Source: an uncultured Bacteroidales bacterium (GTDB lineage Bacteria; Bacteroidota; Bacteroidia; Bacteroidales; UBA932). Taken from it: DNA of 17,990 nt. The notes under the pieces are model-generated. The model was not told the DNA's origin. It saw only the letters and a program-made list of their open reading frames with translations, and ran no database searches. Where the stretch lies: NCBI GenBank assembly GCA_934725285.1, contig CAKVBK010000035.1:1-17990 (forward strand), written 5' to 3'. The position numbers and the translations under genes are program-made. Position 1 is the stretch's first letter, and every line of letters begins with the position of its first letter. Shown here one piece after another: positions 7,356 to 13,794 of the stretch.

Positions 7356-8717
7356 ATGTCAGACAGAGAGAACTTCGGCAGTCGTGCTGCCGTGATAATG
7401 GCTTTCGCCGGATCCGCCATCGGACTCGGCAACATCTGGAGGTTTCCTTACATGGTCGGTGAATATGGAGGCGCAGCCTTCATACTCATATACATAGTGT
7501 GCTCCTTCGTCCTTTCCCTTCCGATACTGTTTTCCGAATCGGTAATCGGCCGGAAAACCCATCTCAGCACATTCGGCGCGATGAACGCCCTCGCGCCGCG
7601 TTCCAAATGGAAATGGCTGGGCCTCCTTACGGTAATCACCCCTCTGATAATACTTTCCTACTACAGCGTTGTGGGCGGATGGGCCATTGAATATCTCGTC
7701 AAATCCGCCACTTTCTGCTTCACTCCGGACAAGGCCGAGGCCGTCACCGGAATGTTCGGCGAGTTTGCCTCGTCTGTCTGGGGACCGGTTATCTGCTTGT
7801 TTATCTTCTTGTTTCTGACCGCGTTGATTGTCTTTCTTGGAGTAAAGAAAGGAATCGAGAAGTTCAGCAACATATCAATTCCGATCTTGTTTGTGCTGAT
7901 TGTGGCGATCGCCATCTATTCGGTCACTCTTCCCGGTGCTGGCGACGGCGTCAGATACCTTGTGAGACCGGATTTCTCCAAACTGACTCCCGGCGCCTTC
8001 TCGGCGGCATTGGGACAGAGTTTCTTCTCACTGTCGCTCGGCGTGGGAACCATGCTGACATATTCATCGTATGTAAGCAAGAATGAGAATCTGATTGCTT
8101 CTGGAGTCGGCACAGCCGTTTCCGACCTGCTGTTCGCCATGCTGGCCGGCTTTGCCATCATGCCGGCTGTGTTCGCCGCCGGGATCGCTCCGTCCGCCGG
8201 GCCTGGACTCGTGTTTGAAACCCTTCCTTACATATTCGCTAAGATGGGTGCTGGCGGGCAGATAGTAAGTTGCCTCGTGGCGATTCTGTTCTTCCTTACC
8301 ATCCTTGTGGCCGCACTGACTTCCTCTATCTCCATCCTTGAGGTAGGTGTGGCCTATCTGGTTGAGGAAAAGGGCGTTTCGAGACACAAAGCATCAACTG
8401 TGCTGTTCTTCGCCACCTTTGTCATAGGTGTGCTCTGCTCTCTTTCGTTCGGCCCGCTGGCTGATGTAAAGATTTTTGGGGAGAGCATTTTCAATTGCTG
8501 TGACAAGTTGTGCTCCAACTATCTTATGACTGTCGGGGCGTTGCTGTTCTCTGTGTTCGTCGGCTGGAGGATGGACAAAACCTCTGTCCGTGACGAGCTC
8601 ACGAACAGAGGCACGATCAAGGTCAACAATAAATTGTTTCCTGTTATCTATTTTTTAATCAAGTACATCGCCCCAGTCACCATCGCTGTGATTTTTGTGA
8701 CCGGCTTGATTGGATAG
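7356..8717 (+). CDS. Sodium:neurotransmitter symporter (NSS/SNF) family amino-acid transporter
   Basis: This 453-residue inner-membrane protein is built almost wholly of hydrophobic helices. Helix 1 has the NSS signature FAGSAIGLGNIWRFPYMVG (unwound sodium and substrate site), followed by EYGGAAFILIYI. Helix 6 reads FFSLSLGVGTMLTYSSYVS, matching the LeuT binding helix. The length matches the short bacterial members with 11 helices, such as MhsT and Tyt1, rather than LeuT (over 510). The role would be Na+-coupled uptake of an amino acid, and the substrate cannot be read from the sequence. The ATG at 7356 directly precedes the conserved SDRENFGSR start and sits in the context GAATATG. Its stop is 18 bases from the end of the opposing mrp gene, and I see no convincing intrinsic terminator between them. 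Confidence 0.93.
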   Translation: MSDRENFGSRAAVIMAFAGSAIGLGNIWRFPYMVGEYGGAAFILIYIVCSFVLSLPILFSESVIGRKTHLSTFGAMNALAPRSKWKWLGLLTVITPLIILSYYSVVGGWAIEYLVKSATFCFTPDKAEAVTGMFGEFASSVWGPVICLFIFLFLTALIVFLGVKKGIEKFSNISIPILFVLIVAIAIYSVTLPGAGDGVRYLVRPDFSKLTPGAFSAALGQSFFSLSLGVGTMLTYSSYVSKNENLIASGVGTAVSDLLFAMLAGFAIMPAVFAAGIAPSAGPGLVFETLPYIFAKMGAGGQIVSCLVAILFFLTILVAALTSSISILEVGVAYLVEEKGVSRHKASTVLFFATFVIGVLCSLSFGPLADVKIFGESIFNCCDKLCSNYLMTVGALLFSVFVGWRMDKTSVRDELTNRGTIKVNNKLFPVIYFLIKYIAPVTIAVIFVTGLIG

Positions 8718-8735
8718 TGGCTGTCAAAAAGATCT

Positions 8736-9803
8736 TTACGATTCCACCGCTTGCGCGAGGCGGCCTGCGAGGTCGATGAATGCCTGTCCGTCCGGACGGG
8801 TGGACAGGGCGGCCGGCTCACCGGCGTCTCCGCCTTCACGGATGCTTTGGACGATCGGAATCTGCCCGAGGAGCGGAATGCCGTACTTGTCAGCCATCTC
8901 TTTGCCGCCGTTCTTTCCGAATATGTAGTACTTGTTCTGGGGAAGTTCCTCAGGAGTGAACCACGCCATGTTCTCCACAAGGCCGAAGATCTTGCGGTCA
9001 ATGTTCTTGTTGCGGAACATATTCACGCCTTTTTCCACGTCCGAAAGGGCTACCGGCTGAGGTGTCGTGACGATCAGCGCGCCCTCCATCGGGATGTCGT
9101 TCACGAGGGAGATGTGGATGTCACCGGTTCCAGGAGGCATGTCTATCAGAAGGAAGTCCAACACGCCCCAGCGGACTTGCAGAATCATCTGCTTGAGGGC
9201 GTTGCATGCCATCGGTCCTCTCCAGATAAGGGCCTGGCCCGGCTCGGCGAAATAGCCGATGGACATCCATTTCACTCCGTATTTCTCAATCGGGTAGATC
9301 ACTTCCTTTCCCTCCGCGATTTCTTCAGCTTCCGGGACAGCGCCTTCCGTGCCGGTCATCAGCGGAACGGAAGGTCCGTAGACATCAGCATCGGCGAGTC
9401 CGACCTTGTAGCCGAGACGGGCGAGGGCCACGGCCAGATTGACGGCAACCGTTGACTTTCCGACTCCTCCCTTGCCGGAGGCGATGCCTATGATGTGTCG
9501 TACGTTGTTGATCTCCTCAAGGCCGAGATCAAGGCCGGCTTTCTTCTTCGGTGCCTCTTCCTTCACCACCGTCTTGACCTCAACCTCTGTGCCTTGCGGG
9601 GCGTTGCGGATGATCGTGGCGCGGGTGCTCCCGACAAGATATTCAGTGAGAGGGTCGCGCCTTTTAGGGAAGGCGAGAGTGACGGTCACTTTCCCGCCGT
9701 CGATGGAGATGGCCTCGACCATTCCCAGTTCAACTATGCTTTTGCTGCCTTTGGCGGGGTGGACCACCTCGGTGAGCATGTTTAATATATCCTGTTCTGT
9801 CAT
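8736..9803 (-). CDS. mrp: Mrp/ApbC (NBP35-like) P-loop ATPase, Fe-S cluster carrier
   Basis: This 355-residue cytoplasmic protein is thought to carry and transfer iron-sulphur clusters. Residues 1-80 form the DUF59/MIP18-like domain (LTEVVHPAKGSKSIVELGMV). Residues about 103-340 form the deviant Walker A ATPase: IASGKGGVGKST at 108-118, then ADADVYGPSVP, LLIDMPPGTGDIH and VVTTPQPVALSDV. The CxxC cluster motif of E. coli ApbC is absent. In its place is VENMAWFTPEELPQNKYYIFG, which is the normal Bacteroidetes version. I chose the ATG at 9801-9803; the open frame reaches 9902 but would overlap the upstream gene and add an Arg-rich non-homologous leader. It starts 5 bases after the S46 peptidase stop, so the two share an operon. 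Confidence 0.93.
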   Translation of the reverse strand: MTEQDILNMLTEVVHPAKGSKSIVELGMVEAISIDGGKVTVTLAFPKRRDPLTEYLVGSTRATIIRNAPQGTEVEVKTVVKEEAPKKKAGLDLGLEEINNVRHIIGIASGKGGVGKSTVAVNLAVALARLGYKVGLADADVYGPSVPLMTGTEGAVPEAEEIAEGKEVIYPIEKYGVKWMSIGYFAEPGQALIWRGPMACNALKQMILQVRWGVLDFLLIDMPPGTGDIHISLVNDIPMEGALIVTTPQPVALSDVEKGVNMFRNKNIDRKIFGLVENMAWFTPEELPQNKYYIFGKNGGKEMADKYGIPLLGQIPIVQSIREGGDAGEPAALSTRPDGQAFIDLAGRLAQAVES

Positions 9804-9808
9804 ATTCG

Positions 9809-11920
9809 TTATCTTACGATGTTCATTTCCTTGGTGAGGTAGCCGGCGCCGCCGAACTTGTCCACGAGGAAGAGGACGTAGCGGATGTCCACGCAGATGC
9901 ACCTCTGGAGATCAGGCTCGAACATCACGTCACTGGACATCGACTCCCAGTTGCCGTCGAAGGCCAGACCTATCAGTTCACCGTTGGCGTTGAGGACAGG
10001 ACTGCCGGAGTTGCCGCCGGTGATGTCGTTGGTCGTGAGGAAGCAGCAAGGGAGATTGCCGTCAGCCATGGCGTACCGGCCGTAGTCCCTCTTGACATAG
10101 AGCTGCTTGAGCTTTTCCGGAACGTTGAACTCGTAGTTGTCAGGATCCTCTTTCTCCATCACACCGTAGATTGTTGAGTAGTACCTGTAGTTTACGGCGT
10201 CTTTCGGTGAATATGACTTCACGGTTCCGTAGGTGAGTCTCATCGTGAAGTTGGCGTCCGGGTACATGGCCTTGCCTTTCTGCCATTCCATCAGGCCGGC
10301 TGTGTAGGCCTTGGATGCGGCCTTGATCTTGGCCTTGGCCTCCTGGTTCTGCTCTCCGCGCAACTTGGCGAACACATTCACGAGCGCTGTCGCGAACTTG
10401 TTGGCCGGATCATTGAGAGTGGCTTTCTTGCCATCTTTTTCAATGGCTTCCTTAGCCTTGTCATAAGACGTGAATATCGTCGTCCTGAACAGTTCGTCCA
10501 CGTATTTGTCGATGTCCATTGTGGCGAAATCCTCTCCGAAATCCGGATAGTTTTCAGGTCTTGCCTTCTCCCTGTACAATTTAAGCAGAGCCGCCGTCAC
10601 TTCCTTGTCAAGCGGCGCGTAATAGTCTTCGAACACGGCTTTAAGGGCCTCGAAACCAGCCGCTTCCGCAGTCAGGCTGTCCGATCCTGATTTCAGGCTT
10701 CTGTTCCTGCCGCCCAAGTAAGCGCTTGAGAGATTGACCAATTCAGTTCTGAAGATGGTCTCGCTCAGAAGTTTTACATCGAAATCCACCTGCTCATTGG
10801 TCTTGATTCCGGCGGCGATGTCAGCGATCGCCGTCCCGTAAAGTTCGGAGCGTTTCTTGCTTTTGTCAACCCATTTCTGGAAACGAGCCTCCTTGTCGTG
10901 CTCCTTCCCGATGATATTCAAGTCTTTGAAAGCTTTCTTTTCTCCGATCCACTTCTTCCAGCCGTTCGCTGAGCTTGCATATTTGTTGGCATATTTCAGC
11001 CTGATGGAAGGATCCTTCTCCATCCACTTCCACATAATGTCCTGACGGAGGGTCCTTGCCTCGATGGCGATGTCGTTCAGGGCAAGCATGTGATTAAGTT
11101 GCGCCTCTGTCTGGTACCTCTGGGTGCGTCCAGGATAGCCCATGATCATCGTGTAGTCGCCCTCATTGATTCCTTTAAGGGAGATCTTCAGCGACTGCTT
11201 CGGCACGTAAGGGACATTGTCCTCTGAATATTCGGCCGGCTCGTTGTCCTTGCCTGCATAGACCCTGAACATCGAGAAGTCACCTGTGTGGCGCGGCCAC
11301 ATCCAGTTGTCAGTCTCACCTCCGAACTTTCCGATGGATGCCGGCGGGGCGCCCACGAAACGGATGTCTTTGAATATTTTATAGACGATGACGTAGTGTA
11401 CGTTGTTATTATAGAAAGAGGTGACCTCGGCCTCGCAGTTTGGATTCTGCTCCTCGGCGGCCTTGACCAACGCCTCCTTTATGGCGTTCCTTTCCTCGTC
11501 TGATGTCGCGCCTTCTATCGCTTCCGTGACATCGCTCATATTCACAAGGAATGTGACGGTGAGTCCCGGAGCGGGAATCTCCTCGCTGCTGTTCATCGCC
11601 CAGAATCCGTCCTCAAGGTAGTTGTGCTCGTCGGATGAGAGCTGCTGGATGCTGCTGTAGCCGCAATGGTGGTTGGTCACTAAAAGTCCTTTGTCGGAGA
11701 TCATCTCGCCGGTGCATCCGCCGCCGAAGATGACGATAGCATCTTTGAGCGAAGAATGGTTCACACTGTAGATCTGGTCAGGCGTGAGCCTGCATCCAAG
11801 GTCCTTCATCGCGTCCGCGTTGAGCTTCTGGAGGAGCGGAAGCATCCACATCCCCTCGTCTGCCATCGCGCTGAACCCTACCATAAGGGCGGCCGCGACG
11901 GAACAAATCAATTTTCTCAT
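9809..11920 (-). CDS. S46 family dipeptidyl-peptidase, DPP7-like
   Basis: This is a 703-residue exported serine peptidase that removes N-terminal dipeptides, a key step in periplasmic peptide use by Bacteroidetes. Residues 1-20 are a signal peptide ending SAMA, and the mature start DEGMWMLP is typical. The catalytic histidine is H85 in LLVTNHHCGY, and the nucleophile is S638 in TGGNSGSPVLN. Eighteen residues after the serine stands Gly656 (AFDGNWESM). In DPP11 enzymes the equivalent residue is Arg (S655/R673 in P. gingivalis) and selects Asp/Glu at P1, so Gly points to DPP7-type preference for hydrophobic P1 residues. The DNWMWPRHTGDF segment and the C-terminal QRCICVDIRYVLFLVDKFGG are family hallmarks. 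The length fits the family (about 710). It is the first gene of an operon with mrp. Confidence 0.93.
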   Translation of the reverse strand: MRKLICSVAAALMVGFSAMADEGMWMLPLLQKLNADAMKDLGCRLTPDQIYSVNHSSLKDAIVIFGGGCTGEMISDKGLLVTNHHCGYSSIQQLSSDEHNYLEDGFWAMNSSEEIPAPGLTVTFLVNMSDVTEAIEGATSDEERNAIKEALVKAAEEQNPNCEAEVTSFYNNNVHYVIVYKIFKDIRFVGAPPASIGKFGGETDNWMWPRHTGDFSMFRVYAGKDNEPAEYSEDNVPYVPKQSLKISLKGINEGDYTMIMGYPGRTQRYQTEAQLNHMLALNDIAIEARTLRQDIMWKWMEKDPSIRLKYANKYASSANGWKKWIGEKKAFKDLNIIGKEHDKEARFQKWVDKSKKRSELYGTAIADIAAGIKTNEQVDFDVKLLSETIFRTELVNLSSAYLGGRNRSLKSGSDSLTAEAAGFEALKAVFEDYYAPLDKEVTAALLKLYREKARPENYPDFGEDFATMDIDKYVDELFRTTIFTSYDKAKEAIEKDGKKATLNDPANKFATALVNVFAKLRGEQNQEAKAKIKAASKAYTAGLMEWQKGKAMYPDANFTMRLTYGTVKSYSPKDAVNYRYYSTIYGVMEKEDPDNYEFNVPEKLKQLYVKRDYGRYAMADGNLPCCFLTTNDITGGNSGSPVLNANGELIGLAFDGNWESMSSDVMFEPDLQRCICVDIRYVLFLVDKFGGAGYLTKEMNIVR

Positions 11921-11987
11921 ATCTCAAATACTTTTAAGTTTGTCTTTGAATATTATAGTAGCAGCCGTTTCCCATCGAAACAGCCAA

Positions 11988-12018
11988 CAAAATTAGCCAT
12001 TTCCCGCCTAAACTCAAA
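11988..12018 (-). promoter_or_regulatory. Promoter of the S46 peptidase-mrp operon
   Basis: On the minus strand TTTG (12015-12018) is followed by 19 bases and TAATTTTG (11988-11995), a complete match to the Bacteroidetes consensus. Transcription would start near 11981, leaving a leader of about 60 bases. Confidence 0.8.
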
Positions 12019-12026
12019 TTTCTGGC

Positions 12027-12034
12027 TATATTTG
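12027..12034 (+). promoter_or_regulatory. Candidate -7 element for rnhB
   Basis: TATATTTG matches TAnnTTTG exactly on the plus strand and lies back-to-back with the peptidase promoter. There is no TTTG 19-21 bases upstream. If used, it gives rnhB a leader of about 150 bases containing a five-codon mini-ORF, MNMPT, at 12064-12081. Confidence 0.4.
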
Positions 12035-12188
12035 CCGTTTCAGACAGTGCGATAAGGCGCACAATGAATATGCCAACGTGACCTCAAACGCGATTGCCGC
12101 AACGTTGATTGAGAAGATCGGCGGTCATCTTTGAGTTTGATGCAATGTTTTTTATTCATCAGCCGATTGCCTGCTTGCGAAAATATTT

Positions 12189-12824
12189 ATGAATATGCCG
12201 AAGGAAATACATTTATTGCCTTTCATGGAAGCCGGGCGACTGGAGGCCGGCTGCGATGAAGCCGGACGCGGGCCGCTCGCGGGGCCGGTCTATGCCGCCG
12301 CGGTGATCCTGCCTGCGGATTTCCACCATCCTTTGCTTAACGATTCCAAAAAGATGAGCGAAAAATCAAGGGATACCCTCAGGCCGGTCATCGAACGGGA
12401 GGCTGTCGCTTGGGCCGTGGAGGCTGTGAGTCCGGAGGAGATTGATGAGCTGAACATCCTTTGGGCCTCGGTCACAGGGATGCAGCGTGCGGTCCTACGC
12501 CTGAATCCCAAACCTGGCTTCCTGCTGATCGACGGCAACCGTTTCAGACCTTTTGATGGCTTCGGATTTGACTCCTACAGCACTGTGGTCCACGGTGATG
12601 CGACATATTCATCAATCGCGGCGGCATCTGTACTGGCGAAAACTTGGAGGGACGAGAAGATGCGGGAACTGGCCAGGGATTATCCTGACTATGGTTGGGA
12701 CAGGAATATGGGCTATCCGACGAAGGAACACATCGAGGCTATCAAAAAGTTCGGGCTGACTCCGTGGCACAGACGGTCGTTCCATCCAAAGGAACTTGAG
12801 CCAACATTATTCTCCGGCCTTTAG
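12189..12824 (+). CDS. rnhB: Ribonuclease HII
   Basis: This 211-residue cytoplasmic endonuclease cuts the RNA strand of RNA-DNA hybrids and removes single ribonucleotides from DNA. The four acidic catalytic residues are visible: D23 and E24 in [15 protein letters not shown]115 in LLIDGN, and D155 in [10 protein letters not shown]. The [17 protein letters not shown] segment and the C-terminal [24 protein letters not shown] are family signatures. Length is normal. Two in-frame starts exist, ATG at 12189 and ATG at 12195. The second has the GAATATG context seen at several other starts here, so the true start may be two codons later. The stop overlaps the opposing XRE gene by 18 bases. Confidence 0.95.
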   Translation: MNMPKEIHLLPFMEAGRLEAGCDEAGRGPLAGPVYAAAVILPADFHHPLLNDSKKMSEKSRDTLRPVIEREAVAWAVEAVSPEEIDELNILWASVTGMQRAVLRLNPKPGFLLIDGNRFRPFDGFGFDSYSTVVHGDATYSSIAAASVLAKTWRDEKMRELARDYPDYGWDRNMGYPTKEHIEAIKKFGLTPWHRRSFHPKELEPTLFSGL

Positions 12825-13232
12825 TCCGAGTTCCTTCTCGTAGTGGCTGATAAGCTTGCGGTTCATAGAGATCACTTCCTCTTTGTCCTTGAGTTTTTCG
12901 TTCAGCCGCTTGATCTCATCTCTCATAACATTCAGCTCGCTCGTATAGCTCTCTTCCAAGGCTCGGAATTTCTTTTCGTACGCATCCTTAATGTTGTTGA
13001 GGCCGCTTTCGAAGGAACTCACCGGCTCGAAGCCGTTCACAAGCTCGGCAACGGAGACTCCCGTCTCTTCGGCGAACCTGCCGACGTGTTCGTTCAAAAT
13101 CCGAGTCTTTCCTTTTTCGAGTTTCCGGTAGGCGTTCAGGGATATGTCAAGACGACGGGCCATCTCGGTCTGCGAGAGGCCGAGTTCGTTCCTTTTTCTT
13201 TCAAGGTTGACCTTAATCGTCTTGTCGTCCAT
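12807..13232 (-). CDS. XRE-family helix-turn-helix regulator with C-terminal coiled coil
   Basis: This is a 141-residue DNA-binding protein. Residues about 6-62 form a Cro/C1-type helix-turn-helix: [20 protein letters not shown], then [18 protein letters not shown], then [19 protein letters not shown]. Residues about 75-137 are highly charged with heptad-like spacing ([38 protein letters not shown]). They are most likely a coiled coil for dimer formation. No ligand domain is visible. I chose the ATG at 13230-13232 because the domain begins there; a longer frame reaches 13262 but adds only unrelated residues. A -7-like TATTTTTG lies at 13260-13267 on the same strand. It is divergent from a small putative DNA-binding protein and overlaps rnhB at its end. 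The target genes are unknown, with its own intergenic region the first candidate. Confidence 0.88.
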   Translation of the reverse strand: MDDKTIKVNLERKRNELGLSQTEMARRLDISLNAYRKLEKGKTRILNEHVGRFAEETGVSVAELVNGFEPVSSFESGLNNIKDAYEKKFRALEESYTSELNVMRDEIKRLNEKLKDKEEVISMNRKLISHYEKELGLKAGE

Positions 13233-13259
13233 ATTCAGCGAACATCTTTTGTCACGCCA

Positions 13260-13267
13260 CAAAAATA
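13260..13267 (-). promoter_or_regulatory. Candidate -7 element of the XRE regulator gene
   Basis: The minus-strand TATTTTTG matches TAnnTTTG fully. No TTTG stands at the right distance upstream. The leader would be about 20 bases. Confidence 0.4.
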
Positions 13268-13384
13268 TCCAAAAGCGGAGTTTATGATTTGTAATCTTTG
13301 GTTGTAAAATGCAACTTGAGAATATAAAAACATATATAATTGATAAAAAACAGAAATTTTGTAGTGTTTACCCCTGTGAAATTG

Positions 13385-13397
13385 CAACCAAAGGTTG
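13385..13397. promoter_or_regulatory. Palindrome in the divergent xre/small-gene intergenic region, possible operator
   Basis: CAACC-AAA-GGTTG is a perfect 5-base-arm inverted repeat. Its left half CAACCAAAG recurs in inverted form as CTTTGGTTG near 13298, next to a second loose dyad, GTTGTAAAATGCAAC. The spacing and placement between two divergent regulator-like genes would suit an autoregulatory operator. This is inference only. Confidence 0.35.
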
Positions 13398-13443
13398 TTT
13401 TTGTGGAGCGAAGTTGTGTTCTTTGCCAAAAACGCTTTTTGCT

Positions 13444-13647
13444 ATGAACCGAACAGAATCAGATTATGCCGCTTTTGAGCGGGCGATGGACGAGGAAAGG
13501 ATTTTCTCGAAGGTTTCCGATTTTCCGGGAATATGCGCGAGGATAGGCGCGGATCCGGAGTCGTTGGATAAAATGATTTATGACGAACTTGGGTGGCGTG
13601 GGCAGGATCTGGTCGATTTCTACCGCCGCTGCGAGAATATTAATTGA
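13444..13647 (+). CDS. Small hypothetical protein resembling half of an AraC-type DNA-binding domain
   Basis: The product is 67 residues from the ATG at 13444. A longer frame is open back to 13309, but that part reads as intergenic sequence rich in Lys, Ile and Cys. The core FPGICARIGADPESLDKMIY followed by DELGWRGQDLVDFYRR looks like the first helix-turn-helix and linker helix of AraC-family domains (L..A..lgvs...Ldr...eelG.....fyR). Only one of the two AraC helix-turn-helix units is present. I do not recognise a named family. It is divergent from the XRE regulator, with a 211-base shared intergenic region, and ends about 150 bases before the EF-G2 gene. A regulatory role, alone or as a partner of the XRE protein, is inference. 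Confidence 0.65.
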   Translation: MNRTESDYAAFERAMDEERIFSKVSDFPGICARIGADPESLDKMIYDELGWRGQDLVDFYRRCENIN

Positions 13648-13653
13648 CATAGT

Positions 13654-13685
13654 GTTGTTATTGGGACATTTTTTTATTAGATTTG
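13654..13685 (+). promoter_or_regulatory. Distal candidate promoter of the EF-G2 gene
   Basis: TAGATTTG (13678-13685) matches TAnnTTTG fully. GTTG (13654-13657), three of four bases of TTTG, stands 20 bases upstream. The transcript would begin near 13692 and have a leader of about 100 bases. Confidence 0.5.
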
Positions 13686-13728
13686 CCTTTCGGTGAACTT
13701 ATGAGGCACATCCAAGGGTAAATCGATT

Positions 13729-13760
13729 TTTACCACGTTGTCCCCCGAAATGTAGTTTTG
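13729..13760 (+). promoter_or_regulatory. Proximal candidate promoter of the EF-G2 gene
   Basis: TAGTTTTG (13753-13760) matches TAnnTTTG fully. TTTA (13729-13732) lies 20 bases upstream, one mismatch from TTTG. Transcription would start near 13767, leaving about 28 bases of leader. Confidence 0.55.
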
Positions 13761-13794
13761 CCAACAACGATTTCATAATTAATAACTTATAGTG

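Noticed and set aside
8728-8737. Perfect palindrome AAAGATCTTT between the convergent symporter and mrp genes
   Set aside because: Arms are short and AT-rich with no T-tract, and it overlaps the mrp stop codon. It is not a convincing terminator or operator.
9804-9902. Upstream extension of the mrp frame to 9902
   Set aside because: It lies inside the S46 peptidase gene, is Arg-rich, and the conserved Mrp N-terminus begins at 9803.
13690-13712. Loose dyad GGTGAACTTATGAGGCACAT as a possible CRP/Cur-type site upstream of the EF-G2 gene
   Set aside because: Only three or four bases on each side are symmetrical and the spacing is not that of a known site. The case is too weak to call.
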